Shown here piece by piece: positions 53,082 through 63,719 of a DNA stretch of 64,000 nt. The DNA is from Capra hircus. Lineage: Eukaryota > Chordata > Mammalia > Artiodactyla > Bovidae. The notes below the pieces were generated by a model. That model made no database searches, was not told the origin of the DNA, and saw only the letters and a list, made by a program, of their open reading frames with translations. The first letter of the stretch is position 1. Every line of letters begins with the position of its first letter. The DNA lies in the NCBI RefSeq assembly GCF_001704415.2, contig NC_030826.1:57555362-57619361 (forward strand), in the 5' to 3' direction. The position numbers were made by a program, and so were the translations under genes.

Positions 53082-53283
53082 TTCCCTGGCGGCTCAGACG
53101 GTAAAGAATCTGCCTGCAGGGCAGGGGACCCAGGCTCAATCCCTGGGTTGGGAAGAGCCCCTTGAGAAGGGAGTGGCAACCCGCTCCAGTATTCTTGCCT
53201 GGAGAATTCCATGGACAGAGGATCCTGGTGGGCTACAGTCCCTGAGGTCACAGAGTCAGGCCTGACTGAGCGACTAACGCTTT
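53082..53283 (+). mobile_element. Bov-tA SINE inside an L1, with 12-bp target duplication
   Basis: Perfect CAATGGAGACGC at 53070-53081 and 53284-53295. The copy starts TTCCCTGGCGGCTCAGACGG and ends CTGACTGAGCGACTAACGCT. Confidence 0.96.
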
Positions 53284-53787
53284 CAATGGAGACGCACACG
53301 TAGAGAACAGACTTACGGACACAGCCGGTGGCGGCCAGTAGGGAGAAGGTGGGACGAATGAGAGGGCACCATGGAAAATAGACAGCCAGTGGGAATTTGC
53401 TCTGTGACTCAGGGAACTCAAATCGGGGCTCTGTGACAACCTAGAGGGGTGGGATGGGATGGGAGGTGGGAGGGAGGCCCACGAGGGAGGGGACATGTAT
53501 ATACCTATGACTGATCCGTGTTGATCTATGGCAGAAACCAACACAATATTATAACGATCCTTCAATTAAAAATAAATGAACGAAAAGAAAAAAAACAGGA
53601 GTGAGTTAGTGAGCGCTGACCCCCTCCCCGGCTGCGGTTGGTGCCCGGCCCTCCTGCTGCAGCAGCCCGTGAGCTTTCCTAGCCAGTCCCAGGAAGGGGA
53701 GCGCTGTTTATTTCTATATGGTGTGTGTTTTGTCTGGTCTGCTGATTCCTTGTTTCACTGAGAATCACACTTATATCCGTGTATGTG

Positions 53788-53997
53788 CTGTTCTGAGTTG
53801 CTCAGTCGTGTCTGACTCTTTGTGACCCCGTGGACCGTAACCTGCCAGGCTCCTCTGTCCATGGGGATTCTCCAGGTGAGAATACTGGAGTGGGTTGCCA
53901 TGCCCTCTGCCAGAGGATCTTCCCCACCCAGGGATCAAACCCAGGTCTCCTGCATTGCAGGCGGATTCTTTACCGTCTGAGCCGCCAGGGAGCCCCC
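53788..53997 (-). mobile_element. Bov-tA SINE, antisense
   Basis: TTGCTCAGTCGTGTCTGACT, CCTCTGTCCATGGGGATTCT, AGGTCTCCTGCATTGCAGGC, GTCTGAGCCGCCAGGGAGCC. Confidence 0.94.
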
Positions 53998-55068
53998 ACT
54001 TAACATCAGTAGTTAGCTCTAGTTTATGTGCCAGAGAATTTTTTAAAAGAGCTTTTTGAAAAGCTTTTTGATCTTTGGAGATCTATAGATTTATTTCCAT
54101 ATGAACCGGTTATTTTGTATAAAGTATGGTCTTAAAATAGAAAAAAAAATTATCTTTTCTCCCCAAGGGTCAATAGACATTGGCTGAGAGCACGATAGTC
54201 TGAATTATTAGAAGGAAGGGCTCCGAGGAAAGGGGAAGCAACTACAGAACCCCCCACTATGTCAGCTTTTAAAAGGAGAGTTGCCTTGAAAGCTTGGTGT
54301 TTCAAAAGGGACAAATCTTGGATGTTTCAGAGCCTCTTGAAGAGTGCTTGTCCCAATAAGCTAATACGGGGTCCCCTGCCCTGTGTCTTAAAGGTACAGG
54401 ACTGCAGCTTTGCTTGAGGCACCCTGGAGGACCCTGGTTCATTCCATCTCTCATACCACTGCTTCCAGCATCCCCAGCCCTTAATCTCTCCGCCCATCAT
54501 TTATAGATCTCACCTCCTACCCAAATAGAAGCAGAGGAATGAGTGTTTAAGACGGTTCGAGAAGCCTCTGTGGATGCCCCCTGGTCATCGAGGAGTAGCC
54601 CGGGTGTGTTCTCATCTCAGAAAAATACCCCAGAACTCATCCTGCAGTCTTTTGTTCTAACAGGTTGAGCATTTTTAGGCCTGGGGAGGGGAGTTTATTT
54701 TGGTATCTAGGACTCCTTTCTCCATCTTGATGGAAAGGCAAGATGTATAAAATAAGACATATATGTGGGAGGGTGGATAGAGCATTTGCCTTTGAAATTG
54801 GGTTATTTACAGTGAGACAGGAAGATAAATGTAAAGACCGTGCCAGCACAGGCTGTAGGCCAATTGTCTGGGAGAGCCGGCATCGCAGGAGTCTGTAGTT
54901 ACAGTATTAACCGAGGACAGGACTTCCCACTGGCTCCTCGGGTACGCTCAGAGCCTGAACCACAGCTCCCACGCGTGTGTAGGCAGGGCAGGGTAGGTGT
55001 CCGTCAGATTCCAGCTGGGTGCCCAGGCCCTTGTGCCTGCGTTCCTGTCCAGTGAATTCCTAAAACCC
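53998..55068. other. Unassigned intronic sequence
   Basis: No gene or repeat recognised. Confidence 0.4.
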
Positions 55069-55181
55069 GACTCAGTGGACGTGAGTTTGAGTAAACTCCA
55101 GGAGTTGGTGATGGACAGGGAGGCCTGGCATGGGGTGGCAAAGAGTCGGACACGACTGAGCGACTGAACTGAACTGAACTG
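55069..55181 (+). mobile_element. BovB LINE extreme 3' end
   Basis: CTCAGTGGACGTGAGTTTGA, CAGGAGTTGGTGATGGACAG, AGAGTCGGACACGACTGAGC and the CTGAACTGAACTGAACTG tail. About 12 bp are missing where other copies read the ATTCATGGGGTC segment. Confidence 0.93.
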
Positions 55182-55417
55182 CAGGTTGTACCACAAGACC
55201 TCAGCATGTGCTCAGGCCCCTTTGGGGCTGTTTCCAGACTTCTTGTAGGTGTGTGGTCTTTTGCCCATCGTGACGCCTGGGTGAAGTGACAAGTTAGAGA
55301 AGATGAATATTCACGATCTAAACGATGAGCTTTGACCAGTCCAGTGAAACTTGTTTTTGAGCATAGAGGAGCATTTCTAGTCAAGCCAACATATTGTTAT
55401 AGTGTATATAACTGTCA
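55182..55417. other. Unassigned intronic sequence
   Basis: No feature recognised. Confidence 0.4.
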
Positions 55418-55418
55418 G

Positions 55419-55617
55419 CCAATTCCCAGGTGACTCAGTGGCAGAGAACCCACCTGTCAATGCAGGAGATGTGGGTTCAATCCCTGGGTCGGGAAGACCC
55501 CTTGGAGAAGGAAGTGGCAGCCCACTCCGGTGTTCTCACCTGGAGAATTCTATGGACAGAGGAGCCTGGCGGGCTACAGTTGCAAAGGGTTGGACTTGAC
55601 TGAGTACACACCCACAA
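55419..55617 (+). mobile_element. Bov-tA SINE
   Basis: CCCAGGTGACTCAGTGGCAG, GGGTTCAATCCCTGGGTCGG, CCCACTCCGGTGTTCTCACC, GGTTGGACTTGACTGAGTAC. Confidence 0.92.
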
Positions 55618-57103
55618 CAAATGTCTATTGACCCTTGGGACCCCAGTCTGACCCGGCACCTCCTGTCTCTGACTGTTCCCTCTCCCGTCCCTTGGCAGGC
55701 CGCTCTGCTGCCTTTTAGAAGCTGTAGTTCTCTTTGATGTGCTCTGTAGCTCTCTGGGTCCACTGTCTTGACCCAGTCATTTTTCCCTACCTTCCTAGCT
55801 GCAGACTGCATGTACGTTGATAACATCATATCAGTATCTACCATTCAGACTTCTCTCCTTTGCTGCAGGGCGTTGGGCTTACTGCCCACCCACCATCTGG
55901 CTGGGTAGATTCATCTGAACATGTTAAAACCTTGAGCCCGTATCATTTGCTGTAATCTCGTTGTGCGTTAATATCACAGCAGTTCATTTCCCCAAGAAAT
56001 CACCGCGGTGTCCTTGATCTGCTTTCTCTCGTATGCAGCATCTGGTTGGCGTGCGGATGCTCTGCATCATAACCGTATAAAAACGCCTCAGTCCGTCTTC
56101 TACCTGCCGTCCATGCTGACTGTTTCCTCCAGTTAAAACCAGCAGAACAGATGTTTACTGGGTTCCACTCGGAACTTTTGTTACAAAGCGTTGTTAGAAT
56201 GTGCTGCCTGTGTTTTAGGAAAGACTCTCCTGGACCGACTGACGATTTCCAAACAGCGAGACTGGTGTTAGTGTGGAGTGACTGAGATATATGGAGGGCG
56301 CAGAGGAGGGATGTGTGCAAAGGTCAGAGAGGAGCTCCTGCAGGTGGGAGCTCTGTGCTGGGTGTTAAAGGGGATGAAAGCGGGTACAGAAGGAGAGTAC
56401 CCCTGGAGTGGTGAGTGGGGTGGACAGTGAGAGCTGTTCTGCCAGCTCTGAGGATGCTCAAGCTCGTTCCGCATCCACCAGCAGTTCAGACTTCCCGAGG
56501 GATGTTGTCCGATTGAAATCCAGCCCAGAGGGGGCTTCCTCTTGCCGGCGAGGGCGGGGGAACACCTCTTCCACACACACTTGACCTAGATCACTTTGAT
56601 GGTGGCGTGGCAAACACAGAGGGGAAGTGAGAGGTGCGAAGCTGGTTGGGGGATGACTTCAGTAATCCAGGCAGCTCGTCAGCGCCCGTGCTGTCTGGGG
56701 TCCCGGTGTAGTGTCTGTCGCAGACCTGAATACAGTGGCTCGTGTGGACCAGAAGCGTCCTTGGGTCGTGATGGTTTCTCCCAACCGTGGGGCAGACTAG
56801 AGGTAAATGGCTTGACAGCCCTGTGCCTGGCAGAGACTGCGTTCCTGGGCAAGGAGGGAGGATGGGTTAGAGGGAGTGGAGTCGGGCTCCCGCTGTGATG
56901 AGGCAGGTGAGGGAAGTCTGCTGGGGAGGGATCAGCGTCTCCCGGGCTCCGCGGTGATCAGCACCGGCAAGAGGGGATGACTGCCAAGGGCCCCCGTGTC
57001 CGGCTCCAGAGAGACAGGAAGTCCAGGGAGGGAGCGAAGCTGAGAGGAGAGAGGGGCCATTCTGGTGGGAAGTGTTGACTTTGAGCTTCCTGTGGCTATT
57101 TTA
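55618..57103. other. Unassigned intronic sequence
   Basis: About 1.5 kb with no recognised repeat. Open frames near 56000-56900 lack recognisable domains. Confidence 0.4.
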
Positions 57104-57309
57104 GGGGGTCTTCCCCGGCGGCTAATGGTGAAGAATCCACCTACCAGTGCAGGAGACCTGGGTTCAGCCCTTGGGTCGAGAAGATGCCCTGGAGGAGGGC
57201 ATGGCAACCCGCTCCAGTGTTCTTGCCTGGAGAAGCCCATGGACAGAGGAGCCTGGCGGGCTGCAGTCCACGGGGTCGCAGAGAGTCGGACACGACTGAG
57301 TGACTAAAC
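57104..57309 (+). mobile_element. Bov-tA SINE
   Basis: GGGTCTTCCCCGGCGGCTAA, AGTGCAGGAGACCTGGGTTC, CCGCTCCAGTGTTCTTGCCT, AGAGTCGGACACGACTGAGT. Confidence 0.94.
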
Positions 57310-58004
57310 GGAACAAACAGAGCTCCTGTCGGGGCAGATGGCTCTCTCTTAAATGCGTTATACTACTGACTGTGAGCTCAGGTCTGGCCAGAGAGATGGA
57401 CAGACAGACAAGAGGGTGTTCTGTCCTGGCACCCCAGCCCCCTGGCTCCAGCCACACCCGACTCCTCACTGTCCCGTCCACCTCCCAAGGCTGCAGTTCA
57501 CTCTCTCTCTTAAGTTCTTCCCCTCTTTGCTCCCTGCCAAACCCCTATACCTCCTCTAACATCCAACTCAAAAGCCACCTCCTCCATGAAGGCTTCAGAT
57601 GGGCACACCACTAAGTCAAGGTCAGCACCTCTCCGACCTCTCCGAGCTCCTACATCGAGTCCCCCGTGGGTCCCAAGGCTCAGCTCCAAGGTGGATGAGC
57701 GGAAGAAGTGGGGCTGAACTAGACGAGGCCCTCCCTGTGAGGGTCGCCCGCTCCCCTCTGGCCCCCTCTCACTGCAGGGCTCCGAACTCACTCACGCTTG
57801 CGTGCTTACCTGCTTGCCTCCCTCCTTGGGCTGCCCAATCCTGCTGAGCAGGCCTGGCTCTTATTCATCTTTTCATCGCTGGGTCCTGCCTGGGGCTCAG
57901 TCCAGATCTGTAAAGCAGTTAATGAAAGGACGCGTGAGACATGCTGACTTTCCTATTAGGACAGCTTGGTGACGGAAAGATGACTGAGATGCCTAGAGTT
58001 TTTG
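57310..58004. other. Unassigned intronic sequence
   Basis: Pyrimidine-rich patches; no gene or repeat recognised. Confidence 0.4.
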
Positions 58005-58443
58005 TTTTCATTTTGTTTTTATAGCTGAAGTATAGATGGTTGGTTGTTTTTGGCTGTCTGGGCCTTGGTTGCTGTGCCCTGGCTTTCTCTAGCTGCAGCC
58101 ATCTGGGGCTCCTCATCTCGGGGGCCTCTCTGGCTGTGGACCACTGGCTCTAGGGCACTTGGATTTCAGTAGCGGGGTGCACAGGCTTAGTCGCCCCGTG
58201 GCATGTGGGATCTTCCCGGACAAGGGGTCAAACCTGTGACCCCTGCCTTGACAGGCGGATTCTTAACCACTGGACCACCAGGAAAAGTCCTGAAGTATAG
58301 TTGATGTACAATTTTACACAAGTTACAGGCATACAGTATAGTGATTCAGAATTTTTAAAGGTTATACTCCGTTTATAGTTATTAGAAAATGCTGGTTCTG
58401 TTCTCTGTGTTGTATAGCAGGTCCTTATAGCTTATTTAACACA
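58005..58443 (-). mobile_element. L1 LINE 3' end, antisense, split by a SINE
   Basis: TTTTTATAGCTGAAGTATAG then, after the SINE, TTGATGTACAATTTTACACA, GGCATACAGTATAGTGATTC and TTGTATAGCAGGTCCTTATA, a reversed L1 3' UTR. Confidence 0.82.
58036..58289 (-). mobile_element. CHR-type tRNA SINE (long form) inside an L1, with 11-bp target duplication
   Basis: Perfect CTGAAGTATAG at 58025-58035 and 58290-58300. Between them: TTTTTGGCTGTCTGGGCCTT, GTCGCCCCGTGGCATGTGGG, TCTTAACCACTGGACCACCA. Confidence 0.95.
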
Positions 58444-58448
58444 TAGTA

Positions 58449-58728
58449 GTTGCTGCTGCTGCTGCTAAGTCGCTTCAGTCGTGTCCGACTCTGTGCGACC
58501 CCATAGACAGCAGCCCACCAGGCTCCCCCGTCCCTGGGGTTCTCCAGGCAAGAACACTGGAGTGGGTTGCCATTGCCTTCTCCAATGCATGAAAGTGAAA
58601 AGTGAAAGTGAAGTCGCTCAGTTGTGTCTGACTCTTCGCGACCCCATGGACTGCAGCCTTCCAGGCTCCTCCGTCCATGGGATTTTCCAGGCAAGAGTAC
58701 TGGAGCGGGGTGCCATTGCCCTCTGCAG
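58449..58728 (-). mobile_element. Bov-A2 SINE, antisense
   Basis: (GCT)n lead, AAGTCGCTTCAGTCGTGTCC, linker AAGTGAAAAGTGAAAGTGAA, second unit CCCCATGGACTGCAGCCTTC, end GTGCCATTGCC. Confidence 0.95.
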
Positions 58729-59398
58729 TTGGTACTTCGTAAACCTGGACTCCTGTCTCGCCCCTCCCCGCTTCCCTGTCCCCGGTGGTGACCCCTGGCT
58801 TGTTCTCTGCATCTGTTGAGCCTGCTTCCCTCTTGTTACATCCGCTAGACTGTTGTATCTGAATCGGCCTCTTGGGTGAAGTAGGATTGAGAACATGACC
58901 TTGGAATGTGTGTGGGGTCCTTGTCGAGGGGAGGGGAGAGCGTCAGGGCTGGGGAAACAGTGGACGCAAAGGCGCAGAAGCGGGGATGTGTGTTCGCATC
59001 AGGAGGGGGCCCTCGGGCGGGCCAGCCTGCTGGGAACAGAGGAGGACAGCCGGGGACAGAGGAGGGCGGCCGGTTTCACATCGGTTCGCGGGGTGGTCGG
59101 GGCAGGCCTGAGCATCCAAGGAGGAGAGGAGGCGGGGGCAGCTTCCCGCAAAAGGATGTGATTAGAGTGTCACTTTCCAGAGACAAGAGATAACCGAGAA
59201 GCTGTTTAAATCATTCCAGAAAGAGGGGGCAGGGATCCGGGCTGGGACTGGGTGGGGGTAAACAGAGGAAGGAGGGAGCCTAAGAGACATTTGTAAGAAC
59301 AGACAGTCGTGGCGACATCTCACTCTGGAGGCTGAAAAGGCGGAAAAGACTGGTTTGAGTTTTCTGTGTCGTTTCGGTAGCGAACAAGGTTGTTTTGG
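58729..59398. other. Unassigned intronic sequence
   Basis: GC-rich 58915-59130, with an imperfect duplicated GGACAGAGGAGGxCxGCCGG at 59033-59072. No gene recognised. Confidence 0.4.
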
Positions 59399-59399
59399 G

Positions 59400-59507
59400 A
59401 GGCAGCGGCGACCTGTAGCTGTGGTGCATGAGCCCAGCTGCTCCATGGAATCTGGGGTCCTCCCGGACCCGGCGGATTCTTAACCACTGACCCACAGGAA
59501 AGTCCCC
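59400..59507 (-). mobile_element. CHR-type tRNA SINE fragment, antisense
   Basis: GAGCCCAGCTGCTCCATGGA, GGATTCTTAACCACTGACCC, ACAGGAAAGTCCCC. The B-box region is partly deleted. Confidence 0.75.
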
Positions 59508-59667
59508 AGGGGCCATCTGCATGATAGTTGGGGCAGGAGGGGCTGAGGCTGGGTGATGTCCTGGCTCTTTAGCCATCTCCTCTGAAGCCCTTCTCTTCCC
59601 CGCCTGGCAAAACAGCAGCTTCAGATTCTGTCCCTGCAAAGTGCGCGCCAGGGGGCTCAGCCAAGTG

Positions 59668-60310
59668 TCTTAGTTTTATGTAACACAGCACCACACACCA
59701 GGTGGCTTCAGGCTCATAGTTCTGGAGGCAAAATGTCCAAAATCAACGTGTTGGTGAGGCTGGTTCCCTGGTGGCTCACAGGGCTAATCTATCCAGGCCT
59801 CTGTCTCTGCACCCAGTGGCTGCTGGTGGTCTTGGCTATTCTTACTGTGTAGACGCCTCACCCCAGTCTCTGCCTCCATCTTCAAATCATCTCCCCCTTG
59901 GTATTTCTCTGTCTGTTTCCCCTTCTCTGCACTTACAAGGACTTGCCTTTGGATGAAAAGTGAAAGTGAAAATCGCTCGGTCGTGTCTGGCTCTTTGCAA
60001 CCCCATGGACTATACAGTCCATGGAATTCTCCTGGCCAGAATACTGGAGTGGGTAGCCTTTCCGTTCTCCAGGGGATCATCCCAACCCTGGGATCAAACC
60101 CAGGTCTCCCACACTGCAGGAGATTATTTACCAGCTGAGCTACCAGGGAAGCCCTTTAGATGTAAGGTCCATCCCAATCCAGGACGCTGTCATCTGAGAT
60201 CCCAGCCTTAATTACATCTGTCAAGAGTTCCAAATAAGGCCGAGTTCACAAGTGCAGGGGCCAGGATTTGGACAGATATTTTTTTGGAGGGGGTGAAACA
60301 CAGTCCAGCC
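59668..60310 (-). mobile_element. MLT1/MaLR-like LTR remnant, antisense, split by a SINE
   Basis: GCACCACACACCAGGTGGCT, TCATAGTTCTGGAGGCAAAA, GGTTCCCTGGTGGCTCACAG, then after the SINE AATTACATCTGTCAAGAGTT and CCAAATAAGGCCGAGTTCAC. The order fits a reversed old mammalian LTR. Confidence 0.5.
59956..60152 (-). mobile_element. Bov-tA SINE, antisense, with target duplication
   Basis: CCTTTGGATG at 59946-59955 and CCTTTAGATG at 60153-60162 flank it. It contains CTCGGTCGTGTCTGGCTCTT, GGGATCAAACCCAGGTCTCC and CTGAGCTACCAGGGAAGCCC. Confidence 0.94.
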
Positions 60311-61052
60311 CACCGCAGTGCCACAGTGCGTCTTAAGAAATAGAATATTTGGTTTTTCGCCCCCAGTGGTGATGATGGAGAGTCTGGGTATCTTCCCAGG
60401 ACCAAATGCACTGAACACGTGCCCTTTAAAGGCCAGTGTCCTGGATCTGCTTCTTTCCAAGAGTACTGGTCATATCGCCTCCACTTCCTCCCTGCCCCCA
60501 ACTTAAGGGTGGATTAAAAACGAGATAACATAAACCGGTGGACACTTCAGAACATTTCCCGAGACGTGGGGTGAGAGGATGAAGTTTAATCTCCCCTCGA
60601 AAGTTTCTGGGGAAGGGTGTTCTCTGCAGTGTATTTCCTGGGCCTGGGGAGTGGGGATGGACCAGACTTGGGGAGCCTGGTCCTCGGCCTGGGGAAGGGG
60701 GGTGGACCAGAGGAGGGCTCAGGAAGTGGTGGGACAGTGGGAAATGCTCGTGGAGCTTTGGAACTTTGTTAGGGATGATGCTTATTTTGGTGATGGAGTT
60801 ACATGTGAATCACAGGAAAGAAGATGCTAAACCCGTTTGGTGATGAGAGCTCAGGCTGAGATGATGAGTGTGGCCTAGAAAGAGAGAAGTGAATTTAGGA
60901 GCTCCTTTAAAGAAGACACTGAATGCTGACCTAATGCATCGCAGAGAGCAAAAGGAAATAACGGTTCCCGTCTGCATGGAGGGATGAACCTGTGAAGTCT
61001 GAGGACATTTCTGTGCCCCGTGACCCCTCGTACCATGCAGGGCCTATAGGCT
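60311..61052. other. Unassigned intronic sequence
   Basis: A repeated GGGGA(a/g)xGGGGxTGGACCAGA word at 60647-60712 is the only local repetition seen. Confidence 0.4.
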
Positions 61053-61061
61053 GCATGTAAT

Positions 61062-61388
61062 CAGTTCAGTTCAGTTCAGTTGCTCAGTCGTGTCCGACTC
61101 TTTGCGACCCCATGAATCGCAGCACGCCAGGCCTCCCTGTCAATCACCATCTCCCGAAGTTCACTCAAACTCACATCCATCGAGTCAGTGATGCCATCCA
61201 GCCATCTCATCCTCGGTTGTCCCCTTTTCCTCCTGCCCCCAATCCCTCCCAGCATCAGAGTCTTTTCCAATGAGTCAACTCTTCACATGAGGTGGCCAAA
61301 GTACTGGAGTTTCAGCTTTAGCATCATTCCTTCCAAAGAACACCCAGGGCTGATCTCCTTTAGAATGGACTGGTTGGATCTCCTTGCA
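61062..61388 (-). mobile_element. BovB LINE 3' end, antisense, with target duplication
   Basis: (CAGTT)n tail at 61062-61081, TCGTGTCCGACTCTTTGCGA, CTTTTCCAATGAGTCAACTC, TTCAGCTTTAGCATCATTCC, GGACTGGTTGGATCTCCTTG. GCATGTAAT (61053-61061) and GCAGGTAAT (61386-61394) look like the target duplication, fixing the 5' truncation. The C-terminal ORF2 piece stays open over 64 codons. Confidence 0.95.
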
Positions 61389-61540
61389 GGTAATAAATCC
61401 CCACAAATTGAAGACCACCCCCTTTCATCCTAATTTATGTTCCAGGATCTTTGGAAAACTCTAAGCCAGCCCCCCTAAATGCCTTCTAAAGACCGTCTTG
61501 CCAACTGGAAGAAAAGAATAGATGGACACCAAGTGGACGT

Positions 61541-61577
61541 CTGTGTGTGTGTCTCTGTGTGTGTGTGCATGCGTGAT
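61541..61577. repeat. (TG)n interrupted microsatellite
   Basis: TCTGTGTGTGTGTCTCTGTG then TGTGTGTGCATGCGTG. Confidence 0.9.
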
Positions 61578-61789
61578 ACAAACCTGATTAACTCATTGGT
61601 TGCTTCCCAGCCCCCAGAAACTGAGTGCTTCCACAATTCAGCAAGGTCAGGGCAAATGGTAAAGAGCTCTTTCATGGAGAGTGCAGCTGGGTAACAGGAA
61701 GTCAAGGTAAAAGGCTGTGCTTCCCAAGAGAAAGATCAGAAAAATCCTGAAGCATGTGAATTTGATGCACAAAAGAATGGGCACATACC

Positions 61790-62390
61790 TGGGAAAGATG
61801 AAAACTCTAATCCGAAAAGATACACCGGCCCGCCCCTGCCCCCCCACGCCGTGTTCCTGCAGCGCTGTTTATAATAGCCAAGGTGTGAAAGCTTGCCCAT
61901 CAGCAGATGAGTGAATAAAGAAGATGTGTTATATGTATGCAATGGAATATTTCTCAACTATAAAAAGAATGCAATAGTGCCATTTGCAGCAACATGAATG
62001 GGCCTGGAGGTGATCATACCAAATGAAGTCAGTCAGAGAAAGGGGATCACTTGCATGTGAAATCTAAAAAAAATAAGACAAGTGAACTTACCTACAAAAC
62101 AGAAGCAGACTCAGAGAAGAAACTTATGATCACCAGCGGGGAAAGAGGGACAGGATAATTCAAGAATTTAGGAATTAGAAGATGCACACTACTGTATAGA
62201 AAATGGACAACACTTACTGTATGGCACAGGGAACTATATTCAGTATCTTGTCCAAACCTATGATGGATAAGAATCTGAAAGGAAACATACCTGTATCTAT
62301 TTATATTTATGTAACTGGATCACTTTGTGGTGCATCAGAAACGATCAAGATACTGTAAATCGCCTATACTTCAACGAAAGAAAAGATTGC
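61790..62390 (+). mobile_element. L1 LINE 3' end
   Basis: ATGAAAACTCTAATCCGAAA, TGTTTATAATAGCCAAGGTG, GCAATGGAATATTTCTCAAC, TGCCATTTGCAGCAACATGA, AACTATATTCAGTATCTTGT, CTATACTTCAACGAAAGAAA in consensus order: the end of ORF2 and the 3' UTR of a moderately old L1. It may begin as early as 61720. Confidence 0.88.
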
Positions 62391-62941
62391 CTTAGTCCAG
62401 AATACTGCTTACCCTTAGTCTCTGACCAAGTCTAAGCAATTTGGTTATCTGCTTCCCAAAGCTTCATTAGATGAGGAAGAAAATGTAAATGAAATGTGAA
62501 AGAGAAAGGTCTACCTCTGTGCAGGCCTCCTGACAGCCAGGAGATAAGAAAGCAAAAGTCCTAACGACAAGGACTGGGACATAGGATTGATGACAGCGTA
62601 CCGCTCACACCGACGCCACCTCCATCAGCAGACCAGCCGACCAGCCGGGTGGCTCTAACGAGGACCTGGCATCCCCTCCCACGATCAGATGCCCGAGGCC
62701 ATTGCGTCTCTCGTCCTCACATGGTAATGAGTGTTTCCGAGCCGATTCTGAGTCAGCGGTGCAGACATGAAATTCAATTAAATGAAGGATGCAGGAAGAT
62801 GAGTTGTTTTGTGAGAGTAGCTTCTATCGAAATGAAGGAAAATAGCCGTGCTTAACGGTGGACCCTCAGCTGCAGGAAAAACCCTGTTAGTTAGATTGTT
62901 TGAGGTGACTTCACGACCCTGGACCCCCACCAGCTTGGCAC
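62391..62941. other. Unassigned intronic sequence
   Basis: No feature recognised. Confidence 0.4.
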
Positions 62942-62953
62942 CTGTAGGATGGG

Positions 62954-63174
62954 ATGTGTGTGTCTGTGTTAGTCACTCAGTTGTATCTGAGTCTGCAACC
63001 CCATGAACTGTAGCCCACCAGGCTCCTCTGTCCCTGGGATTCTCCAGGCAAGAATACTGGAGTGAGTTGCAATTTCTTCCTCCAGGGGATCTTCCCAACC
63101 CAGGGCTTTAATCTATGTCTTCTGCGACTCCTGCATTGCAGGTGGATTCTTTACCGCTAAGCCACCAGGGAAGT
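62954..63174 (-). mobile_element. Bov-tA SINE, antisense, with 12-bp target duplication
   Basis: Perfect CTGTAGGATGGG at 62942-62953 and 63175-63186. Between: TCACTCAGTTGTATCTGAGT, GGCAAGAATACTGGAGTGAG, GCATTGCAGGTGGATTCTTT, AAGCCACCAGGGAAGT. Confidence 0.97.
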
Positions 63175-63186
63175 CTGTAGGATGGG

Positions 63187-63718
63187 GTGGATGACGTCTT
63201 CTTTGAATTCAACAGCCTGTCCCTAGGTTTTGCCTAATGCCTGCCCTGCACAATCCCAGGACGGTTTGCATCTGGGAAATGTCAGGTGCGCTGACATTGG
63301 CTGGAGGGAGAAAGAATGGAGGTGGTGTCTGTGGGTCCCACCAGGGTCCAAGCATCTGTCCAGGATGGGCACCAAGTGGACTTCCCGGGGCCGGGGGTGT
63401 GCATGGCTGCTCTCTGCCATCTGGTGCTTGCACACGCATGCCCCAGCCTCGGTGTCTGTAATCACATCTCCCCTATCTGCATCTCCCCGCTCTTCCTGGA
63501 TGAGCCTGATCCACGGAGAGGTAACACGTGGCAGCTATGTGGGATCTGCCTGGAAAAGAAGCTTTCATGGATAACTCAGAGCCACGGGGGACCTGGGGAG
63601 GCCTGGTGGAGGAGTTCTGTGAATACCCTCGGTCATTCAGAAGTCAGTACAAATAGAGCGCTGGTGGGCACCAAACTCTCCTCAGCCGCTGAAGAGCAGG
63701 ACTGAAAATCTCATCCCT
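63187..63718. other. Unassigned intronic sequence
   Basis: No gene or repeat recognised; several overlapping open frames of 70-130 codons lack recognisable domains. Confidence 0.4.
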
Positions 63719-63719
63719 G

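Larger units (their letters stand above)
52830..53597 (+). mobile_element. L1 LINE 3' end carrying two SINE insertions
   Basis: Pieces 52830-52890, 53038-53069 and 53296-53597 form one forward L1 3' UTR: GCAGAGTGAAGTCAGTCAGC, CACGTAGAGAACAGACTTAC, ATATACCTATGACTGATCCG, AACCAACACAATATTATAAC and an A-rich tail. It is split by a BovA and a Bov-tA. Confidence 0.88.
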
